From Nitrospirota bacterium (GTDB lineage: Bacteria; Nitrospirota; Thermodesulfovibrionia; Thermodesulfovibrionales; JdFR-88): a stretch of DNA of 5,009 nucleotides. The translations under genes were made by a program, and so were the position numbers. Below the pieces are notes generated by a model. It saw only the letters and a list, made by a program, of their open reading frames with translations, ran no database searches and was not told the DNA's origin. Location: the NCBI GenBank assembly GCA_021819985.1, contig JAKAEG010000248.1, positions 1 to 5,009 of the forward strand. Reading direction: 5' to 3'. How positions within the stretch are numbered: position 1 is the first letter of the stretch; each line of letters starts with the position of its first letter. Positions 1 through 4,858 of this stretch are shown here, one piece after another.

Positions 1-33
1 TAATAACGAGCGTCGCCCGCCCGTTTTTGGCAG

Positions 34-62
34 TTCCGGACTCTCGTTTCCTGTGATAGAAT
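34..62 (+). promoter_or_regulatory. Putative extended -10 promoter for the outer-membrane protein gene
   Basis: The string TGATAGAAT at 54-62 matches an extended -10 element (TG-n-TAGAAT, five of six bases of TATAAT). A poor -35 (TTCCGG, 34-39) lies 17 bases upstream, as expected when an extended -10 compensates. Transcription would start near 69-70, about 22 bases before the ATG at 92. The -10 also sits inside a near-perfect palindrome (TGATAGAA/TTTTATCA, 54-69, one mismatch), which could be a repressor site. Prediction by eye only. Confidence 0.4.
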
Positions 63-91
63 TTTATCAAAAGAAAGGGACAGGTGAGGCG

Positions 92-691
92 ATGAAAAAA
101 ATAAAAAACTCTTTCCCGTTTTTTTTGATTTTTTTAGTGATGTTTTTCGTGTTTTCATCATTAGCGGCCGCGCAGCCCAATAATTACATAGTCGGCAAAT
201 TTGGGGGATACTCCCCGGCATCCAACGACCTGACCGGGTTTGATACCGATTTCAACGGCGAGTTGGCCTTCGGCCATTATTTCAATAGAAACTTTGCCAC
301 AGAGTTCGGGGTGGGACATCTTCAGACCTCGGGCACCGTCTGTTTAGACGTCAACTGCTTCACTCTTGGGACCCAAAATATAGACGCCACCTATATCGAT
401 GGGACGGCGAAGCTGGTCTTCCCCTTCCCGTATTATTATCCGCCCGCTTATAACGTGTCCTCAGGCGATCTTTATGTGGGCGGGGGCGTGGGCGTTTATT
501 TCGTGCATGATAATTTGCTTGGAGACGCCACAACGCCGGGCGGCCACATCCTGGGCGGCGCGGATTTCAATATTACAAGGGAGGTCTTCCTTGGGCTGGA
601 AGCAAAGTACATTTTTTTAAAACCTTTTGACCAGCCCTCAACAGATATGGAAGGTTTCATTTTTTCAGGCAATATAGGATACAGGTTTTAA
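92..691 (+). CDS. Outer-membrane beta-barrel protein (small porin / OmpW- or OmpA-barrel-like)
   Basis: Predicted 199-residue exported protein. Residues 1-27 form a classic Sec signal peptide: Lys-rich start, long Phe/Leu/Val core, and cleavage after Ala-Ala-Ala before Gln28. The mature part alternates polar and hydrophobic residues in Gly- and aromatic-rich strands, e.g. 54-66, 124-138, 152-174 and 188-199. It ends in Gly-Tyr-Arg-Phe, the C-terminal aromatic signal recognised by the BAM assembly machinery. At ~172 mature residues it fits a small, perhaps eight-stranded barrel. Cys84 and Cys89 are close enough for a loop disulphide. The frame is open back to a GTG at 53, but the ATG at 92 is preferred because the signal peptide begins there, AGGTGAG (82-88) precedes it, and the likely -10 lies inside the longer version. 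The gene appears monocistronic, ending before a strong terminator. The exact barrel family and function are unknown; a pore or adhesin-like role is equally possible. Confidence 0.85.
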   Translation: MKKIKNSFPFFLIFLVMFFVFSSLAAAQPNNYIVGKFGGYSPASNDLTGFDTDFNGELAFGHYFNRNFATEFGVGHLQTSGTVCLDVNCFTLGTQNIDATYIDGTAKLVFPFPYYYPPAYNVSSGDLYVGGGVGVYFVHDNLLGDATTPGGHILGGADFNITREVFLGLEAKYIFLKPFDQPSTDMEGFIFSGNIGYRF

Positions 692-717
692 GTTAAATTA
701 AAAAGGCGGCTTTCGCA

Positions 718-755
718 TAAAAAAAGAGGGAGTTGGCCAACTCCCTCTTTTTTTA
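718..755. terminator. Bidirectional intrinsic terminator
   Basis: A perfect 38-bp inverted repeat is centred between 736 and 737: an A-tract, GAGGGAGTT, GGCC, AACTCCCTC and a T-tract. The two halves pair fully, giving a GC-rich stem flanked by runs of A on one side and T on the other, so it works as a Rho-independent terminator on either strand. It lies 26 bases after the outer-membrane gene's stop and 13 bases beyond the stop of the convergent rhodanese gene, and so serves both. Confidence 0.93.
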
Positions 756-768
756 CGTTGTGCTACTG

Positions 769-1728
769 TTACTTCCCGGCTCCCGCTTTTTCAAGCGCGT
801 CCACTTTCTTTTGCAGCTTGCCTACCTTCTTCATCAGGGAAACGAAATTGAAATAGCTCACATCGTCTGCGGGCAGGCTCTCATCGCTCCCCCACTCGAT
901 CCAGGACGCGTCGTAAACCCTGACACTGAAACCCAGGGCCCTCAGAACAAAGTACGAATTGGCAGCCCTGGTGCCGGTCTGGCAATAGGTGACATACTCT
1001 TTGTTCTTGTCCAGTTTGGAATAGATCTTTTTCAGGTCGGAAACGGGCTTAAGCAGTGTCGAGTCCTGCTCGTAATTCTGGGCGTAATTCATGTTCACCG
1101 CGCCGGGTATATGGCCCCCGCGCACGGCCCTTACGTCCGTGCCCGCGTATTCTCCGGGAGTCCGCACATCAAGCAGGACCACGCCCGGTTTATGCAGATG
1201 TGCGCGGACGAATGCTGTCGTTGCATATTTTGAAGGGACCGGTTTGGCCTTGAACGCCGCAGCGGGAAGGGTGGTTTCATCTGTCGCAAGCTGGCCTTTC
1301 CACTCCTCGATTCCTCCGTTAAGGACGTGTATGTTGGGCATTCCAAGATAATCAAGCATCCAGAACTCCAGGTAGGCCATTTCCCTGCCCGCGCCCACAA
1401 GTACCACGTCCGAATTTATAGTGAGCCCATTTTTGCCCAGTATTTTTTCTTCGCGCGGGACCGGGAACATGATCGCGTCCGGCTTGGTCTGAAGACCGCT
1501 CACTGGTATGCTTATCGAACCCGGGACATGCCCGCCAAGATAATCCTTTGTGGCCCTTACGTCCACGATCACTACCTTCCCGCTGTGCGCGGACAACCAG
1601 CTGCTATCCACAATAAGGGGTTGTGAATTTCCGGCGGCCATGGCGGAGGTCAATGATCCGGCAATCAAAAACGCCAGAGCCATTATCAAAGCGGCCGTGA
1701 ACGGGAAATACCATTTTCTTTCTGTCAT
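769..1728 (-). CDS. Exported two-domain rhodanese-like sulfurtransferase
   Basis: Predicted 319 residues. An N-terminal Sec signal peptide (about 1-32, cleavage near Ala-Met-Ala) implies a periplasmic location. Two rhodanese domains follow. The first (about 38-150) keeps VDVR and GHVPGS motifs, but its active loop reads VGAGRE with no Cys, so it is probably structural. The second (about 165-280) has LDVRTPGEY, GHIPGA and the active loop Cys249-Gln-Thr-Gly-Thr-Arg254, followed by the YDASWIEWG signature of thiosulfate/3-mercaptopyruvate sulfurtransferases. The family moves sulfane sulfur from a donor to an acceptor such as cyanide or thiols; the physiological donor here is unknown. The C-terminal tail (about 290-319) is Lys-rich with hydrophobic heptad positions Val302, Leu305, Val309 and Leu312, suggesting a short coiled coil. 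AAGGAG at 1739-1744 precedes both a TTG (1734) and the ATG (1728); the ATG is preferred although its spacing is slightly long. Thiosulfate or mercaptopyruvate specificity cannot be decided. Confidence 0.92.
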   Translation of the reverse strand: MTERKWYFPFTAALIMALAFLIAGSLTSAMAAGNSQPLIVDSSWLSAHSGKVVIVDVRATKDYLGGHVPGSISIPVSGLQTKPDAIMFPVPREEKILGKNGLTINSDVVLVGAGREMAYLEFWMLDYLGMPNIHVLNGGIEEWKGQLATDETTLPAAAFKAKPVPSKYATTAFVRAHLHKPGVVLLDVRTPGEYAGTDVRAVRGGHIPGAVNMNYAQNYEQDSTLLKPVSDLKKIYSKLDKNKEYVTYCQTGTRAANSYFVLRALGFSVRVYDASWIEWGSDESLPADDVSYFNFVSLMKKVGKLQKKVDALEKAGAGK

Positions 1729-1774
1729 TTGCAAGTTTCTCCTTTTGGAAAATTTTTAAAGTATTTGCTTTATA

Positions 1775-1801
1775 AAAACAAAATATGTATGAGCAGGTCA
1801 A
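1775..1801 (-). promoter_or_regulatory. Putative promoter of the rhodanese gene
   Basis: On the minus strand TTGACC (1801 down to 1796) matches five of six bases of the -35 consensus. An AT-rich stretch follows, with weak -10 candidates at 17-21 bases spacing (TTTTTA, or TATAAA at the longer spacing). The assignment rests mainly on the -35 and its place upstream of the rhodanese. A plus-strand promoter may overlap it (TTGCTT 1765-1770, 17-base gap, TATGAG 1788-1793), pointing toward the asparaginase, but it is weak. Confidence 0.3.
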
Positions 1802-1802
1802 C

Positions 1803-1820
1803 TTCAAATTGTAATTTGAA
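1803..1820. promoter_or_regulatory. 18-bp inverted repeat, possible operator
   Basis: TTCAAATT-GT-AATTTGAA is a perfect inverted repeat with 8-bp arms and a 2-bp centre. It is too AT-rich for a stable hairpin and has the size of a binding site for a dimeric regulator. It abuts the -35 of the leftward rhodanese promoter and lies within the leader or promoter region of the rightward asparaginase unit, so one protein could control both. No regulator gene is seen nearby. Confidence 0.4.
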
Positions 1821-1839
1821 TCACTTCGGGAGGTAACTC

Positions 1840-1869
1840 ATGTTTATTTATTTTGAATGGCTTGGGTAA
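1840..1869 (+). CDS. Possible 9-residue leader peptide (MFIYFEWLG)
   Basis: The best ribosome-binding site in this gap, GGGAGGT at 1828-1834, sits five bases before an ATG that opens a 9-codon frame, MFIYFEWLG, ending at TAA 1867-1869. Four of the nine residues are aromatic. The frame differs from that of the downstream peptidase, whose ATG at 1887 lies 17 bases past this stop and has no good ribosome-binding site of its own; another in-frame ATG at 1857 overlaps the mini-ORF. This arrangement suggests translational coupling or a regulatory leader. No terminator/antiterminator pair is apparent. It could instead be a chance short frame or the scar of a start-site mutation. Confidence 0.35.
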   Translation: MFIYFEWLG

Positions 1870-1886
1870 TTGGGTATACTTTTCAG

Positions 1887-2762
1887 ATGATCTCTTATGG
1901 CGTGGCGGCGCATGGCGGTGTTGGCACACCTGAAGACCTCTCAGACGGCTGCAAGGCCGCCTGCGAAGCGGCGTTTTTAATGCTGGAGGCTGGCAGGAAC
2001 GCCCTGGAAGCCGCGATAGAGGCGGCGCGCATACTTGAAGACGACGGGCGGTACAACGCGGGCAGCGGTTCGGCCCTGCGCATTGACGGCAAGACCATCG
2101 AAATGGACGCTGCCGTAATGGATTCGGAAGGCAATATCGGGGCTGTCATGAACATAAGGGAAGTGAAGAACCCTGTGCTGGTAGCGCAGGCCGTCCTGGG
2201 AACGCCGCATGTGGCCATGGCCGGACGGGGGGCCGAGGCCTTCGCCAGAAAACTTGGGTTCGAGGCTTATTACAAGGTCTCAAAGAGGGCCCTTGAGAAT
2301 TTTAAAAAAACAAAAAAGACGCTGAAAGAAGGCGACACTTTCTGGGAATTTTATCTGGATGATATCTCTGAGCAAAAAATACCAGGCCCGGATACAATAG
2401 GCGCGGTGGTCATGGACGGAAACGGGCTTTTCGCCACAGCGGTCTCAACCGGGGGCGCCTCTCCGATGATGGTGGGACGGGTGGGGGACACGCCCATGCC
2501 GGGCTGCGGGTTTTATGCCGGCCCGCGCGGGGCCATAGCCGTAACAGGAGTGGGCGAGGAGAGCATAAGGAAAATGCTGGCAAAAACAGTTTATGATATG
2601 GTCGCGGAGAACATGGATGCCCAAGCGGCCTGCGAGAAGGGCCTGCGCCCTTTCGCGGGGCAGAAAAGAATAAAAATGGGGATCTTGGCGCTTACGAAAC
2701 AGGGCTGCGGGCTGGCGGCCACAGACCCGATGGCGCAATACAGGATGATCAAACAGGCGTAA
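1887..2762 (+). CDS. iaaA: Isoaspartyl peptidase / L-asparaginase, plant type (Ntn hydrolase)
   Basis: Predicted 291-residue cytosolic member of the asparaginase-2 family. These enzymes remove beta-aspartyl (isoaspartyl) residues from peptides and hydrolyse L-asparagine to aspartate and ammonia. They are made as a precursor that cleaves itself into alpha and beta chains. Seen here: the N-terminal AAHGGVG segment; RYNAGSGSAL with the family's NAGxGS motif at about 57-62; MDAAVMD; and the self-cleavage site at Asp169|Thr170 in PGPDTIGAVVMD, where Thr170 would become the catalytic nucleophile. STGG at 187-190, then GRVGDTPMPGCGFYA (the RVGD substrate loop) and TGVGE follow. The residue before Thr170 is Asp rather than the more usual Gly. 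The chosen ATG at 1887 lies just before the first conserved strand; a start at 1857 would add ten residues. It probably leads a short operon with the next two genes. Family assignment is firm; substrate preference is not. Confidence 0.92.
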   Translation: MISYGVAAHGGVGTPEDLSDGCKAACEAAFLMLEAGRNALEAAIEAARILEDDGRYNAGSGSALRIDGKTIEMDAAVMDSEGNIGAVMNIREVKNPVLVAQAVLGTPHVAMAGRGAEAFARKLGFEAYYKVSKRALENFKKTKKTLKEGDTFWEFYLDDISEQKIPGPDTIGAVVMDGNGLFATAVSTGGASPMMVGRVGDTPMPGCGFYAGPRGAIAVTGVGEESIRKMLAKTVYDMVAENMDAQAACEKGLRPFAGQKRIKMGILALTKQGCGLAATDPMAQYRMIKQA

Positions 2763-2807
2763 AACGCTGGGAAGCAGAGATAACAATTTTGAGAGGAGTG
2801 TTTTTAC

Positions 2808-2990
2808 ATGGGAATACAGCCTGAAGGCGAACAGATGAGGAAAGCGATCAGATGGGTTTCCAGCAGGCGCGAGGAAGAACCTGGGGCAAATCTTTCGGCT
2901 TTGCTCGAGGAGGCCTCCATGAAATTTGACCTGTCTCCAAAAGACCAGGAGTTCCTGATGCGCTTTTTCATCGAAAAAAAAGAGCGGTAA
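2808..2990 (+). CDS. Conserved-looking 60-residue protein of unknown function
   Basis: A 60-residue soluble, highly charged protein with no signal peptide or membrane segment. AGGAG at 2794-2798 lies nine bases before the ATG, a good start site. The sequence reads as two or three helices: an amphipathic N-terminal helix (QMRKAIRWVSSRR, residues 9-21), a middle helix (NLSALLEEASMKF, about 28-40) and a last one after the LSPKD helix cap (42-57). No Cys or metal motif is present. Short proteins starting MGIQPEGE followed by a helix of this sort seem familiar from Desulfobacterota-type genomes, but that is memory, not a search. It lies 45 bases after the peptidase stop and 47 bases before the channel-like gene, all on one strand, so co-transcription is likely. 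Function unknown. Confidence 0.7.
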   Translation: MGIQPEGEQMRKAIRWVSSRREEEPGANLSALLEEASMKFDLSPKDQEFLMRFFIEKKER

Positions 2991-3037
2991 ATTTTTGTTC
3001 TGAAAACAGAAAACACTGATAGAAAAAATTAAAATTT

Positions 3038-3397
3038 ATGTTCGAGCACCATAAGGAAAGATTGATCAGCCGCGGGGAGTTCGCCAGGCGGCAGCTGAAA
3101 TATCTGTGTTTTTCGCTTTTGATGCTTGCCTTTTCGCTCTCCATAGGGACGGAGGGGTACCACATTTATGGCAGGCTGCCCTTTATCGACGCGTTCCTCA
3201 ACGCCTCGATGATCCTGACCGGAATGGGCCCCGTTGACCACCTGGACACATTTGGCGGCAAGCTGTTCGCTTCTCTTTATGCCCTGTTCAGCGGCGTGGC
3301 CTTCCTGACCTTTATCGGGGTGCTCTTTGCGCCTGTTTACCACCGGTTCCTGCACAAGTTCCACCTGGATTCCATGGAGGAAGAGGATCCGGACTAA
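3038..3397 (+). CDS. Small two-TM membrane protein with K+-channel-like pore region
   Basis: 119 residues. After a basic cytoplasmic N-terminus (about 1-19) come TM1 (about 20-38), a short re-entrant-looking segment (50-66: IDAFLNASMILTGMGPV), TM2 (about 73-99, with a central SGVAF glycine) and a His/Lys- then Asp/Glu-rich tail. This TM / pore-helix / filter / TM order is that of 2TM potassium channels, and TGMGP (61-65) can be laid over the VGYGD part of the filter as G-x-G. It lacks the full TVGYG signature, so K+ selectivity cannot be claimed. It may be a divergent ion-channel-like (Ion_trans_2) relative or an unrelated bitopic protein. No clear Shine-Dalgarno precedes the ATG; translation may depend on coupling to the upstream genes. 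Its stop lies two bases from that of the convergent oxidase fragment. Confidence 0.75.
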   Translation: MFEHHKERLISRGEFARRQLKYLCFSLLMLAFSLSIGTEGYHIYGRLPFIDAFLNASMILTGMGPVDHLDTFGGKLFASLYALFSGVAFLTFIGVLFAPVYHRFLHKFHLDSMEEEDPD

Positions 3398-3399
3398 AA

Positions 3400-3636
3400 T
3401 TATTTAAAGGTCTTCAATACATAGTTGGCGATCTTCTTCGCGTCGATAATGAGGTGCAGCGCGTGCAGCCCCGTCATGGCGTAATAGAGGCCGAAATAAA
3501 GTATCTCGCCTTTTGGGAGTTTCAGGAGCACGGGGGAATTGGGATAAAGTCCCCTCACGATCTTCCAGTGCCACTCATAATACTTGATGCACAGAAACAC
3601 TATCCCAAGAGCGATCGTAAGTGTCTGAAGCTTCAT
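3400..3636 (-). CDS. Truncated cytochrome c oxidase subunit III-like protein (probable gene remnant)
   Basis: 78 residues with two membrane segments (about 3-20 and 44-64). The second holds YYAMTGLHALH (51-61), and the loop before it begins IKYYEWHWK (17-25). Together these match the middle helices of heme-copper oxidase subunit III / NorE-like proteins (usually about 190-290 residues). The first two or three helices and the last one or two are missing. Family-like sequence continues upstream of the ATG as ALKEGKKALS in the same frame, without a start codon, until an in-frame stop at 3691-3693; the ATG at 3636 also lacks a well-spaced ribosome-binding site. Together these suggest a 5'-deleted gene rather than a naturally short one. 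Downstream it ends against the convergent channel-like gene, with a two-base gap. No other oxidase subunit is in the window, so on its own it is unlikely to serve a terminal oxidase. It could still be a small repurposed membrane protein. Confidence 0.6.
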   Translation of the reverse strand: MKLQTLTIALGIVFLCIKYYEWHWKIVRGLYPNSPVLLKLPKGEILYFGLYYAMTGLHALHLIIDAKKIANYVLKTFK

Positions 3637-3715
3637 GGAGAGCGCTTTTTTGCCTTCCTTGAGCGCGCTGATCGCACCGTGGTCACGAAATTAAGTCCCG
3701 TCAGTATCGATTTTA

Positions 3716-3735
3716 CCCGGACAAGCCGGAATGAC
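3716..3735. repeat. REP-like palindromic repeat unit
   Basis: CCCGGACAAGCCGGAATGAC contains CCGG-ACAAG-CCGG, a short hairpin, followed by GAATGAC. Units of the form GTCATTCCGGCTTGTCCGG are a familiar type of dispersed intergenic repeat in many bacterial genomes. Only one copy occurs here, so repetition cannot be shown from this window. It sits in the 137-base gap between the oxidase fragment and the DUF2147 gene, about 25 bases upstream of the point where subunit III-like sequence stops. Confidence 0.5.
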
Positions 3736-3773
3736 AACAGCGTATGCAATGTTAGGGTAAAATAAAAGTCATT

Positions 3774-4304
3774 ATGTTTATTTCGAGCATATCCCGGAGA
3801 AAATACTTTGAGCAGAGGCGTTTATCTTCAGGTCCGGCGCGTATCATTTTTTTTGGTTTTTTGTTTTTTTGCGCCCTTTTTTTGTCCGGAGGGCAAGCGC
3901 GTTCAAAAGTAAAAGAGGTGTCTTGCGGACCTGAGCGGATAATCGGCTTTTGGAATACACAAAAAGGCGACGCCCACATTGAGTTCTACAGGAGCGGGAA
4001 AATGTTTCTGGGAAGGCTTGCCTGGCTCAGGCAACCCAATGATGAAAAGGGCAGGCCCGCCGTGGATGAAAACAACCCTGATCCGCGCCTTCGTAAACAG
4101 CCTATACTTGGCCTTGTGATAATACACGCGGTCTATACAGGCGGGGATTCATGGAAAGGCAGAGTTTACGACCCCGACAGCGGTAAAACGTATAATTGTC
4201 TGATATCCCTGAAAGGCGCCGGCACGCTTAAGCTCAGGGGATATCTTGGCCTGTCAATTTTTGGCAGGACTGAAACCTGGACGCGCGTCAAAAGCAGTTT
4301 CTGA
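3774..4304 (+). CDS. Exported DUF2147 domain protein
   Basis: 176 residues. A basic N-region of about 22 residues precedes a hydrophobic core (24-39, IIFFGFLFFCALFLSG), with likely cleavage near Gly-Gln-Ala, so export to the periplasm is expected. The mature part carries the DUF2147 (PF09917) pattern: GFW (58-60), a strand with HIEFYRSG, LGRLAWL, the NNPDPRLR stretch (100-107), ILGL, then SWKGRVYDPDSGKTY (126-140) and LRGYLGLSIFGRTETWTR (154-171). The family is a small lipocalin-like beta-barrel fold of unknown function, common in Gram-negative envelopes. The unusually long N-region includes SRRKYF, loosely Tat-like but far from the hydrophobic core. Only a poor ribosome-binding site precedes the ATG at 3774, and no ATG, GTG or TTG in frame before the core offers a better start. 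Apparently monocistronic, convergent with the Smr gene. Confidence 0.88.
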   Translation: MFISSISRRKYFEQRRLSSGPARIIFFGFLFFCALFLSGGQARSKVKEVSCGPERIIGFWNTQKGDAHIEFYRSGKMFLGRLAWLRQPNDEKGRPAVDENNPDPRLRKQPILGLVIIHAVYTGGDSWKGRVYDPDSGKTYNCLISLKGAGTLKLRGYLGLSIFGRTETWTRVKSSF

Positions 4305-4327
4305 TTTGATTTGATTCCCTCACTTTT

Positions 4328-4347
4328 AAAAAACCTCTCCGGGTTTT
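4328..4347. terminator. Weak bidirectional terminator between convergent genes
   Basis: AAAACC (4330-4335) pairs with GGTTTT (4342-4347) around a six-base loop, with an A-run before and a T-run inside the 3' arm. It lies 26 bases after the DUF2147 stop and 5 bases beyond the stop of the leftward Smr gene, where a shared terminator is expected. With only two or three GC/GU pairs the stem is weak. Confidence 0.4.
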
Positions 4348-4351
4348 CAGT

Positions 4352-4663
4352 TCAATGTCTCAACGTAACAAGCGTGGCGCCCCAGCCGCCGGCTAAAAAA
4401 TCCTCGCCCGCAAGCCGGAACGAGGCCACCTCCGGCAGGCGTTTCAGTACGGAGTGGACCTTTTCCCGAAGCTTTCCGGTCCCCTTCCCGTGTATTATCC
4501 GAAGATCATGGATACCGTGTTCCCTGCACAAGGCGATATATTCAGGAAGCAGGCTCTCCACATCACGAGGGTCGAATGTGTGCAGGTCCAAAACTCCGTC
4601 TATCGGTAGTTGTACGGCATTTTTATCGGGGGATTCTTCTGAACTTTTATCATCGTCATTCAT
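4352..4663 (-). CDS. Stand-alone Smr-domain protein
   Basis: 103 residues: an acidic, disordered-looking N-terminus (1-16) followed by one Smr domain (about 22-103), the domain found at the C-terminus of MutS2 and in stand-alone proteins. The family's marks are all present: LDLH (25-28), HGKGTGKLR (58-66) and GGWGATLV (92-99). Smr domains bind nucleic acid, and many act as nucleases; MutS2 and E. coli SmrB work on collided ribosomes or branched DNA. Which activity this one has cannot be told, and no MutS ATPase part is attached. There is no signal peptide, so it is cytosolic. The ribosome-binding site before the ATG at 4663 is weak (CAGG). It faces away from the radical SAM gene, sharing with it a 191-base AT-rich gap. 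Confidence 0.92.
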   Translation of the reverse strand: MNDDDKSSEESPDKNAVQLPIDGVLDLHTFDPRDVESLLPEYIALCREHGIHDLRIIHGKGTGKLREKVHSVLKRLPEVASFRLAGEDFLAGGWGATLVTLRH

Positions 4664-4816
4664 ACGCCTGAGTTTATCAGAATTAAATTAAATTGAATTA
4701 TTCAGGCCCCGCATTCTGAAAGTATGGTATATTTTTGGTTATGCCGGGCGGGCTGTTTGGCCGGTGAATGGAATGGAAAACAAATTAAAATTCTTAAAAA
4801 GAGGACCTTTTATTAA

Positions 4817-4858
4817 ATGAAACGGGAAATAAACAAGGCGGCGGGGAGGCGGGCATGA
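4817..4858 (+). CDS. Possible 13-residue upstream ORF overlapping the radical SAM start
   Basis: The ATG at 4817 opens a 13-codon frame (MKREINKAAGRRA) whose TGA (4856-4858) overlaps the ATG of the next gene (4855-4857) as ATGA, a geometry typical of translational coupling. AAGAGGA lies about a dozen bases upstream, a mediocre ribosome-binding site. The peptide is basic with no recognisable motif. The radical SAM gene has its own strong GGGGAGG inside this frame, so the short ORF may be coincidental. Confidence 0.25.
   Translation: MKREINKAAGRRA

Noticed and set aside
53..91. GTG start giving the outer-membrane protein 13 extra residues
   Set aside because: The extension would spoil the signal peptide and overlaps the likely -10 element; the ATG at 92 has AGGTGAG just upstream.
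1729..1734. TTG start for the rhodanese at 1734
   Set aside because: It adds only two residues, and an ATG follows at 1728 served by the same AAGGAG; ATG is the more likely initiator, though not proven.
1895..2218. Long open frames opposite the asparaginase gene, and a similar one at 2445-2786
   Set aside because: They lie antisense to a firm protein family match, have no ribosome-binding sites and show composition-driven runs of Arg, Ser and Pro.
2998..3011. TTCTG-AAAA-CAGAA hairpin after the 60-residue gene as a terminator
   Set aside because: The stem is only five base pairs with no T-run after it; it more likely lies within a continuing transcript.
3029..3364. Open frame opposite the channel-like gene
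   Set aside because: Its translation is low-complexity and hydrophilic with no recognised motif, while the plus strand encodes clear membrane helices.
3780..3810. Tat signal in the DUF2147 protein
   Set aside because: SRRKYF is separated from the hydrophobic core by more than ten residues including further Arg pairs, unlike true Tat signals; kept only as an oddity.
4311..4691. Plus-strand open frame opposite the Smr gene
   Set aside because: Ser/Arg/Pro-rich shadow of a firm Smr-domain match on the other strand.
4667..4706. CCTGA/TCAGG arms flanking AT-rich AATTAAATTAAATT in the Smr/radical SAM gap
   Set aside because: Arms of five bases around a 30-base loop are expected by chance; the AT-rich centre is more likely promoter DNA, though no convincing promoter was found.
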